From: Paenibacillus camerounensis
GTDB lineage: Bacteria > Bacillota > Bacilli > Paenibacillales > Paenibacillaceae
Direction of reading: 5' to 3'
Length of the DNA stretch: 64,000 nucleotides
NCBI RefSeq assembly: GCF_000723885.1
Contig: NZ_CCDG010000004.1
Span: forward strand, 1-64,000
Shown here: positions 35,166 through 44,167 of the stretch, in pieces
Layout of the letters: every line of letters begins with the position of its first letter
How positions within the stretch are numbered: position 1 is the first letter of the stretch
Program-made: the position numbers and the translations under genes
Notes under the pieces: generated by a model
Database searches by the model: none
Seen by the model: only the letters and a program-made list of their open reading frames with translations
Told to the model about the DNA's origin: nothing

Positions 35166-35903
35166 CTACCAGGGCAGCGTTTCCCCCGCATAATCCATCA
35201 GCGTAAGCCCTTCCCCGGCATATCCCGGATCAAGACGTTTCCCGATAAGCTCCAGGATACATCCCGCAGACTCGTCCGGGGTCAGCTTACCCGCTGTATC
35301 CAGCTTGCCCTGCATATAGGTCTGGACATGCCCTGGATGAATAACCATCACCTTGCCTCCCTTGGGCGCAATCTGGTTGTGGATCAGCTGAGACTGCATA
35401 TTGAGTGCGGCCTTGGACATGCAATAGGCATACCACGCGTTCCGCCAGCAGCTGCCGATGCTGCCTGCCTCAGAGGAGATATTCACGATGAGCTTATGTT
35501 CACTCCGTAAAAGAGTCTGAATCAATCCGTTTGACATACGCAGCGCCCCTAGCGCATTCACGCGGAACACCCGGTCCATCTCCTCAAAATCCAGCTCATC
35601 CTCAACAGTCGCCTGCATGTCGCCCAAGATAGCCCCGTTATTGATCAGGATGTCCAGCCTGCCGGTAACCGCCCCCACTGCTTCCAGTGCCTTACGGACA
35701 CTGTCCGCATCGCTGATATCCAGTGTAATGCACTTTAGACTGCCTTTACAAGCCGTCTCCAGCAGCTCCAGCTCACTTCCGGCTTCGGCGCCGGCATATT
35801 GTCCGGCAAATACATGATAGCCTTTTTCCAGCAAACCCTTGACCAGACTCAGTCCGACTCCCCGGTCAGCTCCTGTAACGAATGCCCATTGTATCAACGT
35901 CAT
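35166..35903 (-). CDS. Short-chain dehydrogenase/reductase
   Basis: 245 residues. Cofactor motif FVTGADRGVGLSLVKGL, NNGAIL loop, catalytic Ser in NISSEAG and YAYCMSKAAL (YxxxK). NAD(P)-dependent oxidoreductase of unknown substrate; related proteins are often annotated as short-chain oxidoreductases acting on carbonyl compounds. GGAGG directly before the ATG. It lies 28 bp downstream of the 336-residue hypothetical gene, probably one operon with it and the deaminase. Confidence 0.9.
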   Translation of the reverse strand: MTLIQWAFVTGADRGVGLSLVKGLLEKGYHVFAGQYAGAEAGSELELLETACKGSLKCITLDISDADSVRKALEAVGAVTGRLDILINNGAILGDMQATVEDELDFEEMDRVFRVNALGALRMSNGLIQTLLRSEHKLIVNISSEAGSIGSCWRNAWYAYCMSKAALNMQSQLIHNQIAPKGGKVMVIHPGHVQTYMQGKLDTAGKLTPDESAGCILELIGKRLDPGYAGEGLTLMDYAGETLPW

Positions 35904-35931
35904 TGCCCTCCTTTTGTGTAATGGATCTCTG

Positions 35932-36942
35932 TCAGATAAAAGGACGCCGGTCCAGCACTTTGTTCAGCGTTCGATCCGCCTGAACCTGCTCCGGCAGCAC
36001 AGATTGCACAATTGCCAGGGCGCACACACTGCCGCATAAAGTATGCAGGTCTTCATACACCTCATCTGCCGGTCCTTCAGCGCACACTGCAATATACTCC
36101 AGCAGATGTCCGCCGATGGCCTGAACCATCGCCCTCACTTCCTCAGCCCTGTGGCTGGTCTGCCCCATTACGCTGACTACGAGATAGAGTACATCCAGCT
36201 CCACAAAAGAGAAATCACCCGCTGACAGCGGGATCTGTCCGGATTGGAACAGCTTCAGGCAGGTATCTGCCAGCTGCTCAGGATAACGGAGCCTGCGCTT
36301 GCGGAAATTCTGGTTGAACAGGTAATGAAAGGAGCCGGCCAGATGATGGAACAGCGGCGCTCCGTCAACAGAAGCCCCATCCCCCCGGCCCGTTATTGCT
36401 CCTTGCCGCCATAGTCCCGTCTCTGGATCTGCCTCATTCCAGAGCCAGTCAAAATACCAGTCCTCCCACTCTTTATCCGCTTCCTCAGCCAGCACCAGCG
36501 CAGCATAGACTCCTGCGCCCTTGGTTGACTCGCCCCACGGCTCATGCTTCCAGTCCAGACCGTCCAGAAATACAGTCAGGCCGGAGCGCTCCTTCAGCGG
36601 GTGTAGCGCTTTCAAGGGATGCAGCGGCTTGGCATCCAGCAGCTCCAGCGCCGAGACGGCAAACGCCGTGCTGTGAATGGCGTGATGCCCTGCCCCGGGG
36701 AACAGCCCGTCCTCCGCCTGCTGGAAACTTTGCAGCGTCCGGGCCAGCCCCGCGCGTTCTGCACTTCCAACGGCCGGCAGCTCTCCGAGTGTATACAGCA
36801 GAATTGCCGTATCCGCTGTTCCATACAGCTCGGCCACATCCGGCCGCTCTGTCAGCATTCTCCGGTATCCGCCATGCCCTCCCGAACGGTGGGCAGCAAT
36901 GGTGCGCAGCACCTTTTGTATAAACGGCTCTATATTAATCAT
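35932..36942 (-). CDS. Hypothetical protein, alpha/alpha-barrel-like
   Basis: 336 residues without signal peptide. Repeated helical blocks such as TADTAILLYTLGEL, AGHHAIHSTAFAVSALELL and TLCGSVCALAIVQSVL resemble the helical-pair repeats of terpene cyclase or heparinase-type alpha/alpha toroids. No catalytic motif was recognised, so this fold is only an impression. A short internal repeat PLHPLKALHPLKE lies near residue 105. AGGAGG before the ATG. It is the first gene of the SDR/deaminase operon. The function is unknown. Confidence 0.7.
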   Translation of the reverse strand: MINIEPFIQKVLRTIAAHRSGGHGGYRRMLTERPDVAELYGTADTAILLYTLGELPAVGSAERAGLARTLQSFQQAEDGLFPGAGHHAIHSTAFAVSALELLDAKPLHPLKALHPLKERSGLTVFLDGLDWKHEPWGESTKGAGVYAALVLAEEADKEWEDWYFDWLWNEADPETGLWRQGAITGRGDGASVDGAPLFHHLAGSFHYLFNQNFRKRRLRYPEQLADTCLKLFQSGQIPLSAGDFSFVELDVLYLVVSVMGQTSHRAEEVRAMVQAIGGHLLEYIAVCAEGPADEVYEDLHTLCGSVCALAIVQSVLPEQVQADRTLNKVLDRRPFI

Positions 36943-37066
36943 GTCTGATTATGCCTCCTTGTATTAGCTTCATCTATTCCATTGTAGAGGATTGAACAGA
37001 AGGCAGACATAATCTAATGGCAGTTGTTTATGGCATAATGACAGATTACGAGATATACCTGCATAC

Positions 37067-37091
37067 CAAAAACACCTTGATTGCTCAAGGT
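37067..37091 (-). terminator. Terminator of the feo operon
   Basis: ACCTTGA-GCAA-TCAAGGT followed by GTTTTT on the minus strand, about 50 bp after the last gene. Confidence 0.85.
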
Positions 37092-37143
37092 CTTTCAGGC
37101 TTATTCCTATATATAGCCTGCGGCCGGCGCAAGCTCTGAAGGC

Positions 37144-37326
37144 TTATCTCTTTCTTTTGTTGGCAGCCTTGCCCATAACCGTATTCTGGACGTCGGCAGG
37201 ACACAGATTGCATTCGCTGCACCCGGTGCATTTGACACCGTTCTTCTTATCCCTAACGATTTTATAGACTGCCAGCGAGACGATTGCTGCAATTACGGCA
37301 ATGACAACAATATCAACGGTACTCAT
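37144..37326 (-). CDS. FeoB-associated Cys-rich membrane protein
   Basis: 60 residues: one membrane helix (VDIVVIAVIAAIVSLAVYKI) and a soluble tail with CTGCSECNLC, the motif of the FeoB-associated Cys-rich family. The start ATG overlaps the feoB stop codon (ATGA), so translation is coupled. The protein probably assists ferrous iron passage at the membrane or binds an FeS cluster; the role is not established for most members. Confidence 0.9.
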   Translation of the reverse strand: MSTVDIVVIAVIAAIVSLAVYKIVRDKKNGVKCTGCSECNLCPADVQNTVMGKAANKRKR

Positions 37327-39335
37327 AGCTTCACCGACTGCAATCCGCCGTGAATCCGGGCATCTCTGGTTCCTTTTCGCATCAGGTACACAACATACCC
37401 TACTATAATCGCCACAGCAATCAGTCCTCCTACAAATCCCTTACCTAATGTGCCTTCAGTTAGCAGTGTACCAATCTGATAGACCAGGAAGGCGGCTGTA
37501 TACCCCATGCCCATCTGAAAACCGATAGCGCCCCACAGCCACTTGCGCGACTCCAGCTCGGAGTTCATAGCGCCGATCGCTGCAAAGCAAGGCGGTGTGA
37601 ACAGATTAAATATCAGGTAAGACAGCCCCGCAACCGCACCGATACCGAATACTGAGCTGACATCCGTACCGCTTCCGACAAGCGCCAATTCATCCGTATC
37701 GATAAAGTTGGTAATTGCGAAGCAGACCGCCAGAGTTCCGACAACATTCTCTTTGGCGATGAAGCCCGTTATTGCCGCTGCCGCAAACTGCCACAGTCCG
37801 AAGCCCAGCGGGATAAACAGGAAGGCAACCGGCGATGCCAGGCTTGCCAGAATACTGCTATCCGGCGCCCCCTCGGCAACCACACGGAAATTCCAGTCAA
37901 AGGTCTGCAGAATTTGGACGACTGCGTTACAGATTAGAATAATGGTCCCTGCTTTAATAATAAACGCCTTAGCTCTCGTCAGCATCGATATTGCTGCACG
38001 CTTGAGGCTCGGAAATCTGTATTCAGGCAGCTCCATAATGAAGAAGGATCTGGAGTAGTCACCGGTAATCCGTCTGACAATCAGTGCTCCGATAATGATT
38101 ATGAAGATACCAAGGAAATACATGGAGGTTCCTACCCAGCTGTTATCACCGAAGAAAACGCCGGCAAACAGAGCAATGATAGGGAGCTTAGCGCCGCACG
38201 GCATAAAGGTCGTCAGCATAGCCGTAGTGCGTCTTTGTCTTTCCGCTTTGATTGTTCTTGTTGCCATGACACCCGGAATTCCGCAGCCGGTTCCGACAAT
38301 CATCGGGATAATTGATCTGCCGGACAAACCGACCAATTTGAAGAACCTGTCCATAATAACCGCTACACGGGCCATATAGCCGCAGTCTTCCAGCAGAGCC
38401 ATACAGAAGAACAAGACCATAATCAGCGGCAAAAATCCGATTACAGCACCCACGCCGCCGATAATCCCGTCCAGCAGCAAGGTACCCAGCACCGGGTTCA
38501 CATTGTCACCGAGCAGGGTTGACACCTGTGCGTACAGCAAATCAATCCAGCCGACAAAGGTATCGGCAATCCAAGGGCCGACCCAGCTCTGGGAAATCGA
38601 GAAGATAACATAGACAATGACTGCAAAAATCGGAATGCCCAGCCACTTGTGCGCAACCACCCGGTCCACCCTATCTTGTACCGTCTGCTTATCCGAGCTG
38701 ACCTTCCTTCTCTCTACTTCTGTAACCACTTCATTTACAAATGCATAACGCTTCTTATCATTCCGTTCAAATTCATCCTTGGTAGAGATCTTCCGGGCTC
38801 GGCCAAGGGCAGGAGCAAGCTGCTTCTTGCCGGATTTACCGGCCGTTACTACAGCTTCAATCAGCTCCGGCAGGCCGTTGTTGGAGGATTTTGTGGATAC
38901 AGTAGATATAACAGGACACTTCAGCGCATCGCTCAAGGCTGTAATATCGATGGTGTTGCCTTTTTTCTCAAGCAGATCACATTTGTTCAGTGCAACAATG
39001 ACAGGTATGCCCAGCTCCAATAGCTGGGTAGTGAAATACAAGCCTCTGCTTAGATTAGTAGAGTCCACAATGTTGATAATGACATCGGGATGTTCATTCT
39101 GGACAAAATCCTTCGTAATGGATTCTTCACTGGTATACGGCGACATGGAATACGCACCGGGCAAATCCGCCACAATCAGATTTTCATTCCTTGGGTTAAG
39201 ACTCGCCTTCACACGTGCTTCCTTTTTCTCTACTGTGACGCCGGCCCAGTTCCCGACCTGTTCAAGCTTCCCAGTAATTGCGTTAAACAAGGTGGTCTTC
39301 CCGCTATTGGGATTACCAGCTAATGCAATTTTCAT
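37323..39335 (-). CDS. feoB: Ferrous iron transporter FeoB
   Basis: 670 residues. N-terminal G domain: G1 LAGNPNSGKTTLFN (about 5-18), G3 DLPGAY, G4 NKCD. A GDI-like segment follows, then two Gate domains with membrane helices (GTGCGIPGVMATRTI and FTPPCFAAIGAM carry conserved Cys of the pore). The start at 39335 puts the G1 box at the N-terminus and follows a GC-rich GGGGCG site. It takes up Fe2+ across the cytoplasmic membrane. The operon order is feoA-feoB-Cys-rich protein. Confidence 0.96.
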   Translation of the reverse strand: MKIALAGNPNSGKTTLFNAITGKLEQVGNWAGVTVEKKEARVKASLNPRNENLIVADLPGAYSMSPYTSEESITKDFVQNEHPDVIINIVDSTNLSRGLYFTTQLLELGIPVIVALNKCDLLEKKGNTIDITALSDALKCPVISTVSTKSSNNGLPELIEAVVTAGKSGKKQLAPALGRARKISTKDEFERNDKKRYAFVNEVVTEVERRKVSSDKQTVQDRVDRVVAHKWLGIPIFAVIVYVIFSISQSWVGPWIADTFVGWIDLLYAQVSTLLGDNVNPVLGTLLLDGIIGGVGAVIGFLPLIMVLFFCMALLEDCGYMARVAVIMDRFFKLVGLSGRSIIPMIVGTGCGIPGVMATRTIKAERQRRTTAMLTTFMPCGAKLPIIALFAGVFFGDNSWVGTSMYFLGIFIIIIGALIVRRITGDYSRSFFIMELPEYRFPSLKRAAISMLTRAKAFIIKAGTIILICNAVVQILQTFDWNFRVVAEGAPDSSILASLASPVAFLFIPLGFGLWQFAAAAITGFIAKENVVGTLAVCFAITNFIDTDELALVGSGTDVSSVFGIGAVAGLSYLIFNLFTPPCFAAIGAMNSELESRKWLWGAIGFQMGMGYTAAFLVYQIGTLLTEGTLGKGFVGGLIAVAIIVGYVVYLMRKGTRDARIHGGLQSVKL

Positions 39336-39360
39336 AATCGCCCCGCCCCCCGTCAATCTA

Positions 39361-39618
39361 TTAGAATCTGCCCAGCTTTTTGGCTGAAGCTTCCATCCGG
39401 TCCGCTATAATAATCGAGTTTGCCAAATCCGAATCTATGCTGTATCTGGCATCTTTGATACTGATGATGTAGTTGGAGCCGAGCTTGGAAATAATCATGA
39501 TTTTCTCACCGGGATAACAGCCCAGCGTAAACAGAAATTTGCGGATATCCTCCTGATCTGTTGCTACAGCATCCACAATGTAGGGCGTATTTAGCTTGCC
39601 TTTGGCTAATGATGTCAT
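39361..39618 (-). CDS. feoA: FeoA
   Basis: 85-residue SH3-like protein of the FeoA family: core LFTLGCYPGEKIMIISKLGS followed by DARYSIDSDLANSIII. It supports FeoB activity at the membrane. AGGGGAG before the ATG; 25 bp separate it from feoB. A perfect Fur box lies 32 bp upstream. Confidence 0.92.
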   Translation of the reverse strand: MTSLAKGKLNTPYIVDAVATDQEDIRKFLFTLGCYPGEKIMIISKLGSNYIISIKDARYSIDSDLANSIIIADRMEASAKKLGRF

Positions 39619-39649
39619 CCCTTACTCCCCTAACAATAGGATTAGGCCA

Positions 39650-39668
39650 GATAATGAGAATCATTATC
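39650..39668. promoter_or_regulatory. Fur box upstream of feoA
   Basis: GATAATGAGAATCATTATC is a 19-bp inverted repeat, one base from the classical Fur consensus. It lies just before the feo operon, predicting iron repression. Confidence 0.9.
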
Positions 39669-39754
39669 GTCCTGATACACAGTAGAATACTTGTATTGGT
39701 AATGAAAGTCAGTGACTTTACGCATATCTTCGCTGCATTCTCATCTATAAACAG

Positions 39755-39799
39755 AAAAAAATAATCGGCCCCCCTTTCGTTAAGGAACGGCCGATTATT
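39755..39799 (-). terminator. Terminator of the RR/HK/PepSY-like operon
   Basis: On the minus strand GGCCGATTATT pairs with AATAATCGGCC, followed by a T-run, about 38 bp after the stop codon at 39836. Confidence 0.85.
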
Positions 39800-39835
39800 C
39801 TCCTCTATATTTGTTTAACTGTAGCTCCATAAGGA

Positions 39836-40903
39836 TTAAGGTTCATAAATCAAGCAGCGCAGGGTCTGATCCGGATACCGGAGTTCTGCTGTATAATGGC
39901 TTCCGTCTTCCAGCAGCAGCTTAACGGCTACAATCCCGCGCTTGTTGTTAACCTCCGTATCGGTCAAATCCGCTTTGACGATGGCGCGCTTGTCTCCCTG
40001 CTTGTTCATAACAATCTGGGTGGCTTTGTGAATCCAGCTGGCGTCCTCTTCAATACGGGCAGCGGCAGCAGTGTCGATCGGGGTTCGCTTCGACGCCAAA
40101 TTCACGGCAGTCGTATCCAGCACATCGCCGGTTCTGGCATCAATGATAACAATATATTGCCAGTATTCCTTACCTTGCGCCTGCAAAGTAAGTGATCTGT
40201 ACGGAGTATAAGAAACCAGCCAGGACGGCTGCATGTCCATTTGCATTTCTCTTAAAGTAACGGTTGTCATTAGTTTAGAAACATCGGCATCAAACAGCTT
40301 GCGCACACTTTCTGCCGCCAGCAGCTTCGCTTCCGTCTGACTGACATCCTGCGCCAGGGACGGTGCTTTCACATGGAGTCTGGCATACATATAGATTTGC
40401 CGGTAGGACCAGTCGGTCAGCTGCAGAAGCTCTTCATCTGTGAGTTTCCGCTCCGGGAAGGTCAATGTGTTGGTCTCTATATCCAGATACAGTTCCGCTT
40501 GCCCCCGCTTTAGCGGAAGCGGCTGCTCCGGGCGTAGCCCGTCATACACATACTCGTCTTCCAGTACCAGTCTGCGTTTCATTTCTGCTTCCGTCATGTC
40601 CCTGCCGGAGATAGTAGGTTCCAGGCCCGGCTTATTCAAGCTGTCATAAATTCGTCTGATCTCTGCATCACTCATATCTTTAATCAGGTCCTCTGACACC
40701 GTGGATACCGGAGCCGGAGCCTCAACCTTCAACACAGGAATTGCGTTTCCGGCCGCAACAGGCTGAACATTAGTCTGAACAGCCGAACCGTTCCCCGCAA
40801 TGACCTCTGAATTAACAATACCAGGAACGAGAAAAGCGCTTAGCGTGAGCACGCCTCCTGAGAATACAACAACAGCTCCGGTATACCATTTCTTTTTGTT
40901 CAA
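39836..40903 (-). CDS. Membrane-anchored PepSY-like protein, third gene of a TCS operon
   Basis: About 355 residues, with one N-terminal helix (WYTGAVVVFSGGVLTLSAFL) and an extracytoplasmic part carrying a C-terminal PepSY/YcdB-like region (EYWQYIVIIDARTGDVLDTT). A TTG at 40903 is preferred as start because GGAGGT stands 8 bp upstream; an ATG at 40951 would add 16 residues before the helix. It follows the histidine kinase by about 60 bp, so it is probably a modulator or target of that system. The function is unknown. Confidence 0.65.
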   Translation of the reverse strand: MNKKKWYTGAVVVFSGGVLTLSAFLVPGIVNSEVIAGNGSAVQTNVQPVAAGNAIPVLKVEAPAPVSTVSEDLIKDMSDAEIRRIYDSLNKPGLEPTISGRDMTEAEMKRRLVLEDEYVYDGLRPEQPLPLKRGQAELYLDIETNTLTFPERKLTDEELLQLTDWSYRQIYMYARLHVKAPSLAQDVSQTEAKLLAAESVRKLFDADVSKLMTTVTLREMQMDMQPSWLVSYTPYRSLTLQAQGKEYWQYIVIIDARTGDVLDTTAVNLASKRTPIDTAAAARIEEDASWIHKATQIVMNKQGDKRAIVKADLTDTEVNNKRGIVAVKLLLEDGSHYTAELRYPDQTLRCLIYEP

Positions 40904-40963
40904 TTGAATGACCTCCATCGGGATCTGGGATGTTAAATCTGTCTTCAGCATAATCCCGGGATG

Positions 40964-42334
40964 TTATAGAGTAAGAGGCCAGTTGTTAGGAAGTTGTAAA
41001 ATAAGGCGGATACCCGTCCCCTGCCCAGGCACCGATTCCAGTTCCACTCTTGCCTGATGCGCCTCAGCAATCTGCCTGCACAGGGACAAGCCGAGGCCGG
41101 CATTGCCATAGAGGCGCGAGCGCGCCGGGTCTGCCCGGTAGAACGGCTCGAAGGCACGTTTACTTTGCTCCGCCGTCATTCCCCTGCCGCTGTCCCGTAC
41201 CTCAAGCACAGCCTCCCCATTCTGCTCATAGGCGAGCAAATGTACCGGGCTTCCCGGCTTGGAGGCATGAATGGCATTCTCAATCAGGTTCACCAGAAAA
41301 GCTGCCAGCAGATCAGCATCTCCCCGTACTGCAGGGATAGAGCTGACAATCTCCAGCGGGATTCCGCTTTCTTTTAACTGATGCTCCTCTGTCTGCTTCA
41401 CTGCTTCAAACAGGCCGGTTACCCCTACCTCTGACAGCACCATAGGCTGATGCCTGAGAACAGACAAATCCAGCAGCTTAAAGGCCAGATTCTTCAGCCG
41501 GACCGTTTCGCTCCAGATGTAGCGGCCCGCCTTAATCTGTTCTTCCCGGCCGATGTTGGCCGAGGTAAGAAACTCTGCAAAGCCCTGCATGCTGGTCAGC
41601 GGTGTGCGCAGCTCATGGGCCAGATTATCGACCATCCGCTGCTTCTCCTCAGCCATATCAGAGAGCTCGGTCATCCGCTGCTCCACTGCAGCAGCCATCC
41701 GGTTAAAGTGAACCGCGAGCTCCCCGAATTCATCCCTGCTGCGCAGCTCTACCCGGTTAGAATAATCCCCTCCGGCAATGGTCCGGGTAGTCTCCGACAG
41801 CTGCTTGAGCGGCTTCGTCAGCCGGCGGATCAGCAGATAGAGCAGCAGTGCCAGCACCGGTCCGGCAATCCAGTTAATCATCACAAAGAAGCGGTTAAGC
41901 TCCTGCTGCTGGGCATACAGCCCGCTGATATCCCTGCTATAGGTTAGCTCCATATCCTGATACGGGGCCGGCAGCGGCTTCGATAGCACGATAGTCTGCC
42001 CAACTTGCCTATTCTGTCCCCCGCCTGTATTGGGATAGAGTAACCGTCCGTTCTCACGCAGCTCAAGGCCGATTCCCTGGCTGAGGTAATAATCCCCGTT
42101 CGACTGGGCCACACTGGCCAGAAGGACTGGAGTAAGCGTACTGCCGCGTGCACGGATCGAATCGAGATTCTCGAATATATTGTTTACGATTAACATCTGT
42201 TCACTGGCGGCCCGTCTGGTTTCACTGTCCATATTCAGCCGCCAGCTTTTTTTCATCACCATAATGACACTTATATCAAGTGCGGCAATGAAAAGGATCA
42301 GCACGGCAAGCAGATTCTTATGCCAGAAGCGCAT
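40964..42334 (-). CDS. Sensor histidine kinase (BaeS/EnvZ type)
   Basis: 456 residues: TM1 (LLAVLILFIAALDISVIMV), an extracellular domain of about 110 residues, TM2 (WIAGPVLALLLYLLI), HAMP, HisKA with NLAHELRTPLTSMQ, and HATPase with N box NLIENAIHAS and DSGRGM and GLGLSL boxes. All kinase boxes are intact. Starts 2 bp after the response-regulator stop codon. It senses an unknown envelope signal and phosphorylates the OmpR-type regulator. Confidence 0.93.
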   Translation of the reverse strand: MRFWHKNLLAVLILFIAALDISVIMVMKKSWRLNMDSETRRAASEQMLIVNNIFENLDSIRARGSTLTPVLLASVAQSNGDYYLSQGIGLELRENGRLLYPNTGGGQNRQVGQTIVLSKPLPAPYQDMELTYSRDISGLYAQQQELNRFFVMINWIAGPVLALLLYLLIRRLTKPLKQLSETTRTIAGGDYSNRVELRSRDEFGELAVHFNRMAAAVEQRMTELSDMAEEKQRMVDNLAHELRTPLTSMQGFAEFLTSANIGREEQIKAGRYIWSETVRLKNLAFKLLDLSVLRHQPMVLSEVGVTGLFEAVKQTEEHQLKESGIPLEIVSSIPAVRGDADLLAAFLVNLIENAIHASKPGSPVHLLAYEQNGEAVLEVRDSGRGMTAEQSKRAFEPFYRADPARSRLYGNAGLGLSLCRQIAEAHQARVELESVPGQGTGIRLILQLPNNWPLTL

Positions 42335-42336
42335 GG

Positions 42337-42996
42337 TCAGACCTCAACCTCCAGTCGGTAGCCAAGCTTGAATACGGTTCTGATCGTATCTTCCCAGCCG
42401 AGCTTTTTGCGTAATTGGCGGATATGGACATCTACAGTACGGGTATCACCGGCAAAATCATAGCCCCAGGCCAGCTCCAGCAGCTTTTCCCTGGAAAGAG
42501 CAATATTCCGGTTACGGATCAGCACTTCGAGCAGCTCAAACTCTCTGGCGGTCAAATCCACCGGCTGCCGGTCCACCATAACCTTCCGCTCTGCGAAGCG
42601 TACCTCCACCTCATCGCAGATAAAGGCCGGGGCGGACTGTTCATTCCTGCGCAATACGACATTGATGCGGGCCAGCAGCTCCAGCATTTCAAAGGGCTTG
42701 ATGATATAATCCTCCGCACCCAGCTCGAACCCTTTGATCCGGTCAGCCAGCGCATTTTTGGCCGTAATCAGAATAACCGGAATCCGCAAGTGGGCAATCC
42801 GCTGCATCACCGTAAAACCGTCCAGTCCCGGAAGCATCACATCAAGCAGGATCAGATCGGTATGCCCGTGTTCCAGCATCTCCGCCGCTTCCAGACCGGT
42901 ATATGCTTTGGCATAGGTGTGCCCGACCAATTTAAGGTTCATTGTGATCAGATCGCTGATCGGCTGTTCATCTTCGACTACTAATATATGGGCCAT
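42337..42996 (-). CDS. OmpR/PhoB family response regulator
   Basis: 219 residues. Receiver with VVEDE, phosphoacceptor D52 in ILLDVMLPG, and IIKPF; C-terminal winged helix with LTAREFELLEVLI and TVDVHIRQLRKKLG. GGGAGG before the ATG. First gene of the RR-HK-PepSY-like operon. The targets are unknown. Confidence 0.94.
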   Translation of the reverse strand: MAHILVVEDEQPISDLITMNLKLVGHTYAKAYTGLEAAEMLEHGHTDLILLDVMLPGLDGFTVMQRIAHLRIPVILITAKNALADRIKGFELGAEDYIIKPFEMLELLARINVVLRRNEQSAPAFICDEVEVRFAERKVMVDRQPVDLTAREFELLEVLIRNRNIALSREKLLELAWGYDFAGDTRTVDVHIRQLRKKLGWEDTIRTVFKLGYRLEVEV

Positions 42997-43171
42997 CTAG
43001 TATATTCCCTCCCGGGTAAATCAAATTATCAGCGATAAAAAAATACGGCAATCTAACTCTAGCATACCAAATACCCTATTTTGCGGAAAGAAGGTATGAA
43101 ATCTAATTGACCATTGGAAAAAATGAGAGTATGTTTGTAATATAATGTAATTTTAAGGAGTGAATTAGGAG

Positions 43172-44011
43172 TTGCTGGAGCTTGATGATATGAGCGCTGA
43201 TGCACTAACAGATATGTTAAAGGCTTCATTCTCATTAGATAACTGGACAGCAATGATCGAAATTGCAGACAAGCTTTTCGGAACCATTGCAGTGATTCAT
43301 GCGACCAAATCATATGGCTTCGATGCCTGCAGGCCAAGACGGTCATCCGCTTATTATGTCGGATTCAGCCTATGCGCCAAGGGTATAGCGCTGCAAAAAC
43401 TGGGATATTACCTGGAAGCCAAAGAGTGTATCCAGCGGTACGCGGATTTAAGCTGGCTTAAGCTTGAGGATGAAGATGCTTTGGCGGAAATAGAATATTA
43501 CCAGAATACCGCAGCTGCAAACAGTTTTGTTATCGAGCTTCTTTTGGGGAATCGAACGGTTCTGCCGGAGTATGTATGGTTCATTAAGAAGAACGGCAAA
43601 GAGGAACTGCTTGCCGGTTTAATTACAATTCTGGAGTCCGCGCTGAATCATAACTATTCAGTAGATTGGGCATTGGAAGAGCTGCAGAGTGACGTAGAGC
43701 TAATTAAAGACAATGAATCGAGAGAAAATGTCCGTTACTACATAGATTACATCCTTCTACTATCTATTTACATGTTCAAACGCGGGAAATCCAGTGATGC
43801 AGTAAATTTAACATTGGAAAATATCGTATTAAGTGGTAATCTTAGAGATGAGACAGGCTTTAAAAAGGCCACTGCCTTTTACGAGCTTATCCGCGCCGAT
43901 GCCGATGCTTCCCAGCAACAAGAGTATCACTACATAATGAAAAAAATCATAGAGAGGGAGTTCAATGATGAAAAAGAAGCTTTTGTTATTGACCACCGTA
44001 TTGCTGATTAG
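43172..44011 (+). CDS. TPR-like cytoplasmic receptor protein, RRNPP/Rap-like candidate
   Basis: Up to 279 residues, all alpha-helical in character, with no signal peptide and no membrane helix. Repeated helical pairs such as SSAYYVGFSLCAKGIALQKL, GYYLEAKECIQRYADLSWL and EYVWFIKKNGKEELLAGLI resemble the tetratricopeptide ligand-binding half of peptide-responsive regulators (Rap, NprR and related HTH-TPR proteins). An N-terminal HTH is absent. A TATAAT lies at 43141 without a good -35. The TTG at 43172 or an ATG at 43190 (GGAG at 43177) may start the protein; the ATG is the safer choice. Its 3' end overlaps a secreted-peptide gene in another frame by 47 bp, as in rap-phr pairs. Confidence 0.6.
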   Translation: MLELDDMSADALTDMLKASFSLDNWTAMIEIADKLFGTIAVIHATKSYGFDACRPRRSSAYYVGFSLCAKGIALQKLGYYLEAKECIQRYADLSWLKLEDEDALAEIEYYQNTAAANSFVIELLLGNRTVLPEYVWFIKKNGKEELLAGLITILESALNHNYSVDWALEELQSDVELIKDNESRENVRYYIDYILLLSIYMFKRGKSSDAVNLTLENIVLSGNLRDETGFKKATAFYELIRADADASQQQEYHYIMKKIIEREFNDEKEAFVIDHRIAD

Positions 44012-44114
44012 TTCATTTGCCGTACTTACTGCTGCAAGCGCTGATGAAGTATCCGTTAATAAAGGTTCCTCAGGAGGCTCATTCACAATCAACAACCACG
44101 GGATGGGTCATTAA
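43965..44114 (+). CDS. Small secreted pro-peptide (Phr-like candidate)
   Basis: 49 residues (48 if the second ATG at 43968 is used). A basic start MMKKK is followed by a hydrophobic core LLLLTTVLLISSFAVLTAA and a likely cleavage after ASA, leaving DEVSVNKGSSGGSF plus TINNHGMGH (23 residues). GGGAG lies just upstream. It overlaps the end of the TPR-like gene by 47 bp in a different frame and is followed by a strong terminator. By analogy with Phr, the C-terminal part could be a processed signal imported back. No processing or uptake gene lies nearby. Confidence 0.65.
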   Translation: MMKKKLLLLTTVLLISSFAVLTAASADEVSVNKGSSGGSFTINNHGMGH

Positions 44115-44138
44115 TCCGCGAATAACCAAGATTCATGC

Positions 44139-44167
44139 AGCCCTACCCTGAGGTAGGGCTTTTTATT
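44139..44167 (+). terminator. Terminator of the receptor/peptide operon
   Basis: AGCCCTACC-CTGA-GGTAGGGCT followed by TTTTATT, 25 bp after the peptide stop codon. Confidence 0.92.

Noticed and set aside
43059..43346. Minus-strand 95-codon frame overlapping the receptor start
   Set aside because: No RBS, no motif; it overlaps the promoter and start of the receptor gene.
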